This document shows, one piece after another, positions 30,201 through 33,888 of a stretch of DNA of 64,000 bases; positions within the stretch are counted from its first letter, which is position 1, and every line of letters starts with the position of its first letter. The stretch lies in the NCBI RefSeq assembly GCF_042432815.1, contig NZ_JBHLWM010000012.1, forward strand, positions 235,158 through 299,157. The letters are read 5' to 3'. The translations under genes and the position numbers were made by a program. The notes under the pieces are model-generated. The model was not told the origin of the DNA, did not search any database, and saw only the letters and a list, made by a program, of their open reading frames with translations. This DNA is from Rhodopseudomonas telluris. Its GTDB lineage: Bacteria > Pseudomonadota > Alphaproteobacteria > Rhizobiales > Xanthobacteraceae.

Positions 30201-30320
30201 GGGGTGACCGGCGGTCAGAACTGGGCGGATGTCGCGGTGCTGCAGGGCTATCACACGGCTGGCAACACCGTTCTGGCGCAGTTCGAGAACGCGACACACT
30301 CGCTGACCGTGGCGGCCTGA
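12225..30320 (+). CDS. Giant LapA-like RTX adhesin with retention module, T1SS-143 repeats and C-type lectin domain
   Basis: A 6031-residue type I secreted surface adhesin. Start: ATG 12225 with GGAGG nine bases upstream; a TTG at 12216 abuts the ribosome site and is unlikely. N-terminal retention module about residues 1-130, no Sec signal, with P-A-A-G at 119-122. Then about 19 T1SS-143-type repeats of 150-210 residues (roughly residues 174-3462), each ending near a D-D-x-P motif. Next come a short RTX block (about 3520-3570), a jelly-roll domain (about 3777-3917), a VCBS unit, a PPC domain (about 4044-4197), further cadherin-like units, two bacterial Ig-like domains (about 4835-5039), a C-type lectin domain (about 5062-5203) and a C-terminal RTX region with secretion signal (about 5525-6031). 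The retention module would plug the TolC channel and keep the adhesin on the cell until LapG cuts it. No frameshift or stop interrupts 18 kb, so the gene looks under selection. Confidence 0.93.
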   Translation: MNAPVLLAQLSGSSSQSSAAPKSLKIAKPQSGQAVTIHLDGAAKIDFSQISSEKLTFVRLGDRLIILFDNQSTLSIDPVFNNAGAPLPDVSFEMAPGRVLNGTEFAELFPITTDQSVLPAAGTPGAPASPSGANFGSFTIDALAGGTPLSLLSGEAPGSQQLAPGQTTTSTPIPGGAVSVVVDEDGLPGGLPGGFGDTAGVATSLTGSLNVDFGSDFVGRSFAFAATQPGLTGLSSGGQPISIQITTVNGQPVLIGYTGADPSVAANQVFVVSLDAATTVAGSYTVTLLRPLDHPVGGTEDTLNLTIDIIATDGSGDSAPLSIVIGVNDDSPVAATVAATTLMEQTGEGNVFVSSSVTAALGISWGADSGNSNVDGGVNGAAVLGDRSLVFAGSAVTSLAALGLTSNGETISYTLSADGTSILATAGDGRAVFTVTLSDAGDGSYTFTLLDNLDHVGASGATQPLTFAVVATDADGDPVGSSFTVNITDDVPVANPGTSSAVADEALPGGNDQEGGPTASVTGVSLNIEWHSDDANANAGQPGNRAVAFTNADVTISGAYGDTLTSLGQAVRFTVLATGELVGYTGEAVPTSTNSFNVVLFASLSDAGNGSYSLTLVKPLDHAAGAGENTLSLTFNYTATDSDGDTSSNAFTVNVVDDVPVASAGDISTVGDESLPGGNSGEDEGGVTAMVDGVSLNIAWGADNGNDGDGQPGDRSVAFSNADVTVTGAYGEALTSLGLRVQFALLSDGTLVGYTGESVPTSTSGGNVVLFATVSDVNNGEYSFTLVKPLDHAAGSGENTLSLTFNYTATDSDGDSASNTFTVDIVDDVPVIGTPDQTGTVEEEQPIVVGAGNEDFGGAGDADTGYSVLGVPVITRDNTTQTTSGTLAISWGADSANDANGQPGDRSVAFTAEGLTTLRDQHLTSRGDEIHYKVFTVNGGEVLVAYTGSVEPSTVPANTGAAIAAHVVFTVSLSDAGAGSYKFTLVDTIDHPGEVQGEESLALQFQFTATDSDGDTTAPASFGVKVIDDTPVAIGTILTRVVEEEQLAGGNEDTSGAGDGDFNLFGFVDVTTASAGGPLNIFWGGDDSNVAVNGGYNGTQLAGDRSVVFGGAGGAHVVDGVISAAVAAQFVAVSGGAGAVSLANLTSGGESLIYTLSQNGTVLTATTAGSAQTVFTVTLSDQGTGGYNFTLNGVLDHPVSGNSAAQEDKLAFTFTFTARDGDGDIARSSFTVNVIDDAPVAKAGTTSTVEDESLPGGNNEADGYAASVSHVSLNIAWGADNANDNNDQPGDRSVAFTNANVTVVGAYGSTLTSLGQEVHFALIGDSTLVGYTGATAPSSTSAGNVVFYAKLSDINNGEYDFTLVKSLDHSAGGSENTLSLTFNYTATDSDGDTSSNIFTVRVIDDVPLIGSPYQGGVVEEEQPIVVGAGNEDGSGTGDGDVTILGNVLVDNTTQTTGGTLAISWGADNANDGNGQPGDRSVAFTQAGIASLVSQHLTSRGEELHYKAFTVAGGEVLVAYTGLVEPTSVPANTNAAIAAHVVFTVSLSDADAGSYKFTLVDTLDHSGAVQGEDSLALQFQFTATDSDGDTSAPSSFMVKVIDDTPIAIGTIFTRTVEEEQLPGGNEDTSGLGDGDYVLFGFSDVTTAAATGPLNILWGGDDSNTGIDAGYNGTQIAGDRSVVFGGAGGAHIADGMISAAAAAQFVTVFGGNGPISVAGLTSGGEQLIYTLSGNGTVLTATTSSNQAVFTVTLSDQGAGGYTFELNGPLDHPLRGSGSWQEDTISFTFTFTVRDGDGDIARDNFTVNVIDDSPVAAGGNTSRVEDESLPGGNNEADGLTASVSGVSLNISWGADDANSGTGQPGDRAVAFTNANVGVSGDYGAQLTSLGQVVNFKVLATGELVGYTGGPVPTSTSASNVVFYVSLSDANSGSYDFTLKKPLDHASGNGENTLGLTFNYTATDSDGDTSSSTFKVNVVDDVPVAGTGTTATVEDESLAGGNNEADGLAASVTGVSLNIAWGADNGNDGNGQPGDRSVRFSNANVSVSGDYGSSLTSLGQEVRFKVLSSGELVGYTGSTAPTSTSSPNVVLFAKLSDLNNGEYAFTLVKPLDHAAGNGENTLALTFNYTATDSDGDSSSNTFTVNVVDDVPVIGSIASQTVTEVTSSSPGNAFQAQSLSGVSLNIGWGSDNANPTAGAGTNDRSVAFDPSLANSVPSVTSNGIHLIYLLSADGQTLTAYRYENGHYLTGSGGDLGTSPSDSARVFTASLSDSGNGSYSFTLYDNLDHPTGAAANTLPLMFGFSVTDSDGDVASSSFTVNVKDDVPLSIGTPDVGAVTEVGLANAVSYTTGSLKIDWNADDFGSRHLEFVKSGGNPVITAGLTSDGVPLVYVLRTAANGVDQELVAFKTGDAQVDSNAVFIVSLNSPSNPTYIFTLFQNLDHTGPNGTTLPITFQVRGVDGDGDSVDQTVTVKVADDTPTLTQTYRYNDVYEAQLSGGPDVDGRTFAVQFGADGYGATAFTGAIKLDIGPGLAGNVGFDVSGGAHREPLLTSEGRAITFVKVDDNTIRGYVASADNGGNGDVTILEIKLTDTDASATTTLYGSIDHIAVQDGSQITSIRVDATVAFSDGDGDVVTGIIRTTIHDDAPVSTGAITAATVLDDDVFAGNAGGAGDVPDAATATGAAGALFAIGADGLKNVVLDATTAFSAIYTDGNGVSHTEQVTWGNPAVVGGATTWIASGAHGDAARLTINADGSYTFTALKPLAHPTPGTTEETLTLTFNYTVTDRDNDTAAGSLTVKVNDDTPTLTQTYRYNDVYESQLSGGSDVNGHSFAVQFGADGYGATAFTGAIKLDIGPGLAGNVSFDVSGGAHREPLLTSEGRAITFVKVDDNTIRGYVASADNGGNGDETILEIKLTDTDTSATTTLYGVLDHVAAQDGSQIPSIRVDATVAFSDGDGDVVTGIIRTTINDDLPTVRAIAEQSVIEVTASGFSNAFQAQSLSNVSLNISWGADDANPTAGAGAHDRSIAFDPALGGMVPAFTSNGIDLIYRLSADGQTLTAYRYEGGHYLNGGGYDLGTSPSNLARVFAVSLSDSGSGSYSFTLYDNLDQPAGQGSNSLPLTFGFTVTDSDSDTASGSFTVQVQDDVPQVTGTADSGSVAEALLASGVQSTFGYLNIDWNADDTKAHLTFTNTAITDGSGNTLLLTSGGAVLKYAIVAADGSTNPLDQKLVAYKDGDTPDHPVFTVNLIGSNASYQFVLYQPLDHTPAHDSSMPLTFGITGYDGDGDAVTQSITVNVADGDAQSADIDAVTIEEAAGSVSTGPVDLRIDYGADGQSAGPSVTFFTAAPTHVLDQNGNAVSLSSLGVGLTYVLSADGTTLTAYRFNGTSYVGQNGASLGSNIANAADAQVFTVALSDAGTGAYTFTLLQPLDHPTATGSTQQLSLNFSFQIEDGDGDKGFVNNFTVIVDAAGAVSSGYTAPNSAVFVNMSDTAQTYDGQTVAAHTVTDRASVSDRVVGLDRLGTLSMADGGNGDDILIGGAGNNKLFGHDGNDILIGGGGFNTLQGGAGNDTIIYTVGSGGTDTVDGGADTDTQIIDGTGSAETFNINAIGLNGSSYLGANIDTTSTAASSSNFEVATKAVEEWVVNGGGGGDSFNVSGPLLGTGLAASTLTINGEAGNDTTDLTGFAYDVRIVSDGGADTDTVKFAFNFADASYARVYAPDGQTVIGAQVTYNGLTNVFTNYENFVFADGTRTLQDVVNSAPVFTSTSSGSVTEDFSSTIPLTERVTNGSFEGPTNAARLSGWTTSNVTSLGEPHSGSNAVGVYLGTGSLGQTFQTVAGVTYNIRFWASNPFDTAGEVESLNVLWGGQTVMAQGNIPASGGYSNFTLYSINVVATGPSTALTIEMQDTKGWWVLDDVSVKAVVTPGIETAQGTLSFTDADIGNVHQVSYTPAASGYYGTFTPVITDSATADGVGTISWTYAVSDADIQQLALGETITQTYVVTVDDGHGGVTSQNVDVLLHGTNDAPVAKADTVTMTLVGTAPGTATSTPVFNEAETNNNFPQANVIDRSLLKVAPNANLTDASDPSITVKGSINDNSKDYFAITLKAGETLVLDIDNTSFNLDTTLRIFSQGGTQLGYNDDSSKSTGGGGSTDSNGDVDSYLTYTATVDGTYYIEVGRFGSSSSNTGSYELQVSIDNMKWYTASPLTVSAATLLANDSDIDHNDTFTLVSVSGQGVALVNGDVVVQPGVTSFSYTIRDSHGAESTATVQVNQIVVPPNSAPVLSGSGFALGSEAEDAGPPTGAVGTRVADLVDLPGNGGHNNVTDANTGAVTGIALTATNTANGIWWFSLDNGASWTQVGSVSNTQALLLAESARLYFQPNADWNGTVSQAISYRAWDQTSGLEGAKVDTSVNGGTSAFSTQQVDSDLTVTAVNDAPLNTVPGAQSVNEDVGKAITGLSISDVDAGNGVLSTTLAVTHGTLTVAAFGGATVGGSGTDLVTISGTVAQINATLAAANNVVYQGALNFNGTDTLTMTTNDGGNAGAGGAKSDTDTVSIVVNPVNDLPVAVADDGGANAAFRMTEDAGTATFNVLANDTLDPDAGATNTVTIASLLVPTNSYGIDASDLQVTVTGDNKIQVTLLGTDWNKLGNGAFLTIPISYTLHGDGVDASTATLSLRVTGVNDAPVLDATKTPAITENQNAGAPVGGLTTGTLVSDLANLQGGGGLDNISDVDGFVAGMAITGVNSSHGTWYWSPNGGANWISINPNSVSATHALLLDGAYSLYFAPAANYTGTIADALTFQAWDRSSGTTGSYVDATLNGGATALSAASDTVAVNIADVTPPTVLSVTMSDTALKIGDTSVVTITFSEAVTGFDNNDVTVENGTLGQLTSSDGGITWTGNFVPTTNITDTTNVITVAPTYTDLASNAGSGKTSGNYTVDTLAPTVASVTMSDTALTAGETSTVTITFSEAVTNFDNTDVTVQNGALGPLSSSNGGLTWVGTFTPTTNINDSTNVITVAGTYTDLAGNAGSGGSSGNYTINTVANHAPVAVDDVLLAASSGPAAGTPGVFSYNGHVYQFVGGAGDNFTWTEADALAKAAGGYLVTITSAGENQFVTSHVNFLSTYGAWIGASDAGHEGAFTWTGGPESGQAISYAPWEQGEPNNGGIYAPDEDYVQIYKNWLGNGTWNDAPNSGGGDTWGYVIEWGGLPAGAQEDTPYTISAATLLANDTDQDGDTLSIVSVQGALHGTVALNGTTITFTPTANYNGPASFTYTVSDGHGGTSTATASFTIGSVSDAPTGTSSTVTMTEDVTRVFTLADFGYSDGDGDAMSGVTITSLTANNSVGKLLYGNAAVTVGQFISAADIAAGMLNFAPTDDAFRSNLGTVQFGFKVKDSTGASDATADTITIGFGNANRSDYTSYASDSTVDVYENTGAPMSFKDAGGTDNLRIANATFATLTSLGFLRSDDNLEIGWASSSSNGYATVLDQYVGGNKFENFLFQNNANYGGFGITGLYTLAQGLNNSSGSTNSIIAGTEASDTMSGGSAKDMMFGNGGHDTLYGNAGNDLLVGGLGNDRLEGGANDDTYLFGLADGKDTIYDESGTGDRIVIKTNGAELTGLNAYDTDTYAYSGDLMIQFNGQSIDVEAHYDGFGNAVNLINFDNGTVYGYTLGTLDYAVNNADPFMDGNGFRTVTVSGGDNFIAGEISAANKITGGSGADLIFGGDLADTLDGGGGNNLIVGGKGNDTLSAGSGNDVYAFGLTDGNDTITDYAGAADAIFIDSNGAALSGLVAYDDNNGTNTGNLVIQYNGQQITVNDHFTSSNRVIERISFDDGSVDGYDLDTTVYTVRANDPNESGGFRTVNLSSSSSDNLIAGENGTANAITGGDGKDLIFGGGQNDILSGGAGSDYLRGGGGNDILAGGADHDTLRGGSGSDTFKFAESGASNFDTIIDYSSAEGDTLDLSALLDAAYGPGNNVDADFVRLVNSGADVKVQVDLNGVTGGQNWADVAVLQGYHTAGNTVLAQFENATHSLTVAA
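12579..12590 (+). other. Candidate LapG cleavage site (P-A-A-G) in the adhesin
   Basis: Codons for Pro119-Ala120-Ala121-Gly122. LapG enzymes cut between the two alanines of (T/P)AAG motifs about 100-120 residues from the N-terminus of LapA-like adhesins; position and residues both fit. Inference only. Confidence 0.6.
19632..20139 (+). repeat. Near-identical repeat copy 1 (adhesin)
   Basis: Encodes the subtype beginning DDTPTLTQTYRYNDVYE and ending DGDVVTGIIRTTI. It is almost identical over about 500 bases to copy 2 at 20608-21116, so this is the most recent duplication in the array and a likely recombination or assembly-collapse point. Confidence 0.85.
20608..21116 (+). repeat. Near-identical repeat copy 2 (adhesin)
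   Basis: Second copy of the block at 19632-20139, separated from it by one unit of a different subtype (20140-20607). Differences are mostly synonymous plus a few substitutions (for example SQLSGGSDVNG versus AQLSGGPDVDG). Confidence 0.85.
23555..23980 (+). other. Jelly-roll carbohydrate-binding-like domain in the adhesin
   Basis: Begins ERVTNGSFEGP and ends WWVLDDVSVKAV, the hallmark start (NGSFE) and end (LDDVSV) of jelly-roll modules related to DUF642 and CBM-like domains. A role in ligand binding at the cell surface is inferred. Confidence 0.6.
24355..24815 (+). other. PPC (bacterial pre-peptidase C-terminal-like) domain in the adhesin
   Basis: Starts NEAETNNNFPQAN and runs through GSINDNSKDYFAITLKAGETL, LDTTLRIFSQGG and GTYYIEVGRFGS to YELQVSI, the full motif series of PPC domains. 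These are usually found at the ends of secreted enzymes; here it is a spacer or binding module. Confidence 0.65.
26728..27342 (+). other. Two tandem bacterial Ig-like domains in the adhesin
   Basis: Two copies of about 100 residues, each starting (T/A)PTV(L/A)SVTMSDTAL and containing VTITFSEAVT and a TYTDLA(S/G)NAGSG close. This is the Ig-like family common in large surface proteins. Confidence 0.7.
27410..27835 (+). other. C-type lectin-like domain in the adhesin
   Basis: Runs from FSYNGHVYQFVGG (about residue 5062) to WGYVIEWGG. It contains EPN at residues 5156-5158 (27690-27698) and WND at 5182-5184 (27768-27776), the calcium and sugar ligands of mannose/glucose-type C-type lectins, plus GAWIGASD and YAPWEQGEP. 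A calcium-dependent glycan-binding function is a well-based inference. Confidence 0.75.
28798..30317 (+). other. C-terminal RTX repeats and type I secretion signal of the adhesin
   Basis: Three clusters of glycine/aspartate nonapeptides (about 28798-29010, 29305-29500 and 29815-30035) such as GGLGNDRLEGG and GGAGSDYLRGGGGND, which fold as calcium-bound beta-rolls outside the cell. They are followed by DTFKFAESGASNFDTIIDYS and the terminal domain of VCA0849-type secretion targets ending ATHSLTVAA. Confidence 0.88.
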
Positions 30321-30332
30321 GTCCGGTTTCAA

Positions 30333-30372
30333 CGACAACGACCCGCTGGCGTAAGCCGGCGGGTCGTTGTCG
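30333..30372. terminator. Bidirectional hairpin between convergent genes
   Basis: A perfect 14-bp stem (30333-30346 with 30359-30372) 12 bases after the adhesin stop and 34 bases before the end of the convergent minus-strand gene. No long T-run on either side, but it is well placed to end both transcripts. Confidence 0.65.
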
Positions 30373-30406
30373 CATTCGAGAGATGGTTGCGGTTTGACGG
30401 CCGGCC

Positions 30407-30883
30407 TCAGATTCGCTGGCCGCCGGGTCCGATGCCGACGTTCACGGTGATCCGCTGCACCTCGATGCGGCCTTGCGGAAACTTGACCTCGAGCGTCACC
30501 GTGTCGGTGCCGCTGAAGTCTGCTTTGCTCTGGTAGAAGGCAATAAAGCCCGGCACTTCGAGCGCCAGGCACTGCTTGTAGTTGGTCGCGCTGATCTTGC
30601 CGCGCTTGACCTGAAGCGTGCCGTTGGACGGCGGCGAAACCAGACGGATGGATGGGAGCGGGCCGGACGAGCAGTCGGGCTGCACATTGACGTAGACACC
30701 GACCTGGACGGGCTTGCCGGCGGCGGTGCGGGCCGTGCGCTCGACCGACGACGTCGGCGGCGCTGGGGCCGGGGAGGGCGTCTGCGCGCGTGCTGACGCA
30801 ATGCCGACGGTTATCACCAGGATCGCGAGCCACGCGCCGCCGATTGCCCCGGTCAAACTCCTCTGGTCGATCGTCGCCCGCAT
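30407..30883 (-). CDS. Small exported or anchored protein of unknown function
   Basis: A 158-residue protein with an N-terminal hydrophobic segment (about residues 14-34, ending ASARAQTP) that fits a signal peptide, a Pro/Ala/Thr-rich linker and a compact domain with two cysteines (QPDCSSG, NYKQCLAL). The domain contains VSPPSNGTLQVKRGK and FSGTDTVTLEV, phrases typical of beta-sandwich cadherin/Ig-like folds. Family not recognised. It is convergent with the adhesin gene and 94 bases downstream of the histidine kinase on the same strand. Confidence 0.65.
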   Translation of the reverse strand: MRATIDQRSLTGAIGGAWLAILVITVGIASARAQTPSPAPAPPTSSVERTARTAAGKPVQVGVYVNVQPDCSSGPLPSIRLVSPPSNGTLQVKRGKISATNYKQCLALEVPGFIAFYQSKADFSGTDTVTLEVKFPQGRIEVQRITVNVGIGPGGQRI

Positions 30884-30977
30884 CGCCCGCCTATCGGTTC
30901 ATCGATCGGCAGCTTGCCGCAGCGTTGTGCCGACTTCAATGATCGTTTGCGACCGGACGCGCGGCGGTCACCGAGTC

Positions 30978-32876
30978 TCAGCGGATGTTGATCCTGTCGA
31001 ACGCCAGGCTGAGTTCGTGCAGCTCGTACGGCTTGCGCACCATCGGGAATTCGACATCGGTGCGTAGCACCGCATCGCTGTAGCCGGTCGTGAGGATGAT
31101 CGGCAGTGACGGATATTTGCGCTTGAGGCGTCTGGCGAGGCCGAGGCCGTCCATCCGGCCGGGCATGACGATATCGCTGAACACGATGTCGATCCCGTCG
31201 TTCTCGACTTCGCTCAGCGCCGTCTCCGCATCCGGAGCCCATTTCACCCGGTAGCCGAGTTCTTCCAGCAGCATCGCGCCGGCGCTGGCAACGTCGGGAT
31301 TGTCCTCGACCATCAGGACGGTGCCGACCGTCTTGTCGGTGGCTTCGACCGGATCCTCGATCTCCTCGTCGCGCGCGCGCGGCAGCCAGATCGACACCTC
31401 GGTGCCTTCGCCGAGCTGGCTTTCGACCTCGACGCGACCGCCCGCCTGGTTGGCGAAGCCATGAACCTGCGACAGCCCGAGGCCGGTGCCTTGTCCGACC
31501 GGCTTGGTGGTGAAGAACGGATCGAACACCTTCTCGAGCACGTCAGGTGGAATGCCGACACCGTTATCTTTCACCGCGATCCGCACGTAGTCCGTCGAGT
31601 CGCTGGCTCCGGCCTGGTGATTGGAGGCGCTGATCCGAACGTCGCCGCCCTCGAGCAGCGCGTCGCGGGCATTGATCACGAGGTTGACCAGCGCGGTTTC
31701 CAGTTCGCCCGGATCGGTGTGGACGCGCCAGACGTCCGGTGCGATGTCGAGGGTCAGCGCGACGTTGCCGCGCAGCCCGGCTCTGAGCACCTCCTGCATC
31801 GAGAACACCGTCTTCGCGAGATCGAGCCGAACCGGATGGACCTGCTGTCGTCGTGCGAAGGTGAGCAACTGCCGTGTCAGGCCCGCACCGCGCTTGATGC
31901 TGCCTTCCATCGCGGAAATCGTCTTGAGAATGGCGGGATCGGTGCTCGATCGCTTGATCCGATGCAGGCCGCCGGCGAGTCCCATCAGCAGATTGTTGAA
32001 GTCGTGCGCGACACCGCCGGTCAGTTGGCCGAGCGCGTCCATCTTGCGGGACTCGGCGAGTTCGGCCTGAACGCGTTCAAGCTTCTGCTGCGCCTCGCGG
32101 CGTTCGGTGATGTCCCGGGTGATCTTGGCGAAGCCGATCAGCTCGCCGGAATCGTTGCGGATCGGATCGATGATCACGCTTGCCCAGAAGAAGCTGCCGT
32201 CCTTGCGGACGCGAAAACCCTCTTCTTCGTAGCGGCCGGTCTCGCGGGCGATCTGCAACGCGCGCGCCGGCTTTCCGGCCTTCTGATCGGCCGGCGTGTA
32301 GAACCGGCCGAAATGCTGCCCGACGATTTCGTCGGGCACGTAGCCCTTGATGCGCTGTCCGCCGAGGTTCCAGTTGGTGATGAAGCCCTGCGGATCGAGC
32401 ATATAGAGCGCGTAGTCCGTGATGTTTCCGACCAGCAGGCGAAAGTGGTTTTCGCTCTCGGCCAGCGCGGAGCGAGCCTTCAGTCGCTCGGTGATGTCGC
32501 GGGTGATCTTGGCGAAGCCGATAAACTGGCCTTCCTCCACAATGGCGTCGATCACCACGGAGGCGAAGAAGCGGGTGCCGTCCTTGCGCAGCCGCCAGCC
32601 CTCGGCTTCGAACCGTCCGGTCGCACGGGCTGCGGCGAGGGCGCGTTCGGGCAGGCCTGCGGCTTGATCCTCTGGCGGATAGAAGATCGAGAAGTGGCGG
32701 CCGATGACCTCCGAAGCCTCATAGCCTTTGATGCGGGCCGCCCCGGTATTCCAGCTCGACACGATCCCCGTGTGATCCAGCATGTAGATGGCGTAATCGG
32801 TCACGCCCTGGACCAAGATCCGGAACGCCCGCTCGCTCTCGAAAAGCTCGCGGTCAGGCTTGCTCCGTTCAGTCAT
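30978..32876 (-). CDS. PAS-PAS hybrid sensor histidine kinase with receiver domain
   Basis: A 632-residue cytoplasmic sensor without membrane segments. Two PAS domains (about residues 14-130 and 142-257), each ending in the PAC motif GFAKITRDITER, are nearly duplicates of each other. Then the HisKA region with the phospho-acceptor H291 (GGVAHDFNNLL), the ATPase domain (VKDNGVGIPPDV and GTGLGLSQVHGF boxes) and a C-terminal receiver with phospho-acceptor D568 (VFSDIVMPG). The PAS cores contain no obvious cofactor cysteine, so the signal is not evident. No dedicated response regulator gene is adjacent, so the output partner is unknown. Confidence 0.9.
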   Translation of the reverse strand: MTERSKPDRELFESERAFRILVQGVTDYAIYMLDHTGIVSSWNTGAARIKGYEASEVIGRHFSIFYPPEDQAAGLPERALAAARATGRFEAEGWRLRKDGTRFFASVVIDAIVEEGQFIGFAKITRDITERLKARSALAESENHFRLLVGNITDYALYMLDPQGFITNWNLGGQRIKGYVPDEIVGQHFGRFYTPADQKAGKPARALQIARETGRYEEEGFRVRKDGSFFWASVIIDPIRNDSGELIGFAKITRDITERREAQQKLERVQAELAESRKMDALGQLTGGVAHDFNNLLMGLAGGLHRIKRSSTDPAILKTISAMEGSIKRGAGLTRQLLTFARRQQVHPVRLDLAKTVFSMQEVLRAGLRGNVALTLDIAPDVWRVHTDPGELETALVNLVINARDALLEGGDVRISASNHQAGASDSTDYVRIAVKDNGVGIPPDVLEKVFDPFFTTKPVGQGTGLGLSQVHGFANQAGGRVEVESQLGEGTEVSIWLPRARDEEIEDPVEATDKTVGTVLMVEDNPDVASAGAMLLEELGYRVKWAPDAETALSEVENDGIDIVFSDIVMPGRMDGLGLARRLKRKYPSLPIILTTGYSDAVLRTDVEFPMVRKPYELHELSLAFDRINIR

Positions 32877-32982
32877 TCTGAGCTCCGGAAAGCTTCAAAA
32901 CACCTCTGGACTACAAATGTTCCGTTGTGGGCCAATAAAGTGCAACTTTTAGTGGTTTTGGTGAGTTCTTCGTCGTTCCGCT

Positions 32983-33657
32983 CTACGCGTTGCCGGTGAG
33001 GCGCAGGATGGCCTCGACGACATATCGGCTCGATTGCGCGATCCACTGCGTAGCTCCCCCGAGGCCCGCGAGCGGAAGCAGGAAGACGATCCCGATCAGG
33101 ATCAGCATGCCATAGGGCTCGAGCCGCGCCAGCGGCCGGGACAGCACGCGAGGCAGCGCACCTACAGCAATCCGGCCGCCGTCGAGCGGAGGGATGGGGA
33201 TCAGGTTGAAGATCGCGAGGATCACGTTGATCAGCAGCGCATTGGCGAGGTTGCGTAGCAGCCATTCCCCTGCCGCGCCCGACACGTCGCCGACCAGCCG
33301 CAGACCCAGCGCGGCGGCGAGGGCCAGCACGATGTTGATCGCCGGGCCCGCGGCCGCCACCAGGATCATGTCGCGGCGCGGATGCCGCAGCCCGCGGAAA
33401 TTCACCGGCACGGGCTTGGCGTAGCCGAACAGGAACGGCGACTGCATCGCCAGCAGCAGCAGCGGCAGCAGAACGGTGCCGAACGGGTCGATATGCTTGA
33501 TCGGGTTGAGCGTGACCCGGCCGAGCATCCAGGCGGTATCGTCGCCACACATCCGCGCCGCGTAAGCGTGGGCTGCTTCATGGAAAGTGATCGCGATCAG
33601 CAGCGGGAGAGCCCACACCGAGATCACCAGCATCATCGTGGAAAAAGGATCCGCCAT
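32983..33657 (-). CDS. Site-2 protease family zinc metallopeptidase (M50)
   Basis: A 224-residue integral membrane protease. The zinc-binding HEAAH lies at residues 26-30 within the first membrane segment, and the third ligand is in NLIPIPPLDGG (D159), both classic for M50B rhomboid-like intramembrane proteases. Four or more hydrophobic segments are visible. It is the short, PDZ-less form common in bacteria, where the substrates are mostly unknown. A 106-base gap separates it from the downstream kinase gene on the same strand, so co-transcription is possible. Confidence 0.9.
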   Translation of the reverse strand: MADPFSTMMLVISVWALPLLIAITFHEAAHAYAARMCGDDTAWMLGRVTLNPIKHIDPFGTVLLPLLLLAMQSPFLFGYAKPVPVNFRGLRHPRRDMILVAAAGPAINIVLALAAALGLRLVGDVSGAAGEWLLRNLANALLINVILAIFNLIPIPPLDGGRIAVGALPRVLSRPLARLEPYGMLILIGIVFLLPLAGLGGATQWIAQSSRYVVEAILRLTGNA

Positions 33658-33888
33658 TACTCGACCTTGTCGTCGGCTGACCTGCCGATCTGGTTCCGGA
33701 TATAGAACCCGGCCGGCGACCGCGCCAGCCGAAGCGCCGGCAAAGCCTTGATGATGTCCGCGAATTCATGTTTTGCGGACTGTGATGCGGTGGAACCGCC
33801 GGCGGCGGCGACGCATTGAACGGAACCTTTTGGAACCCGTCGCCGCTTCCCATATCAGCGCCACCCTTTGCTGCCGAGAGCTCTGCCG

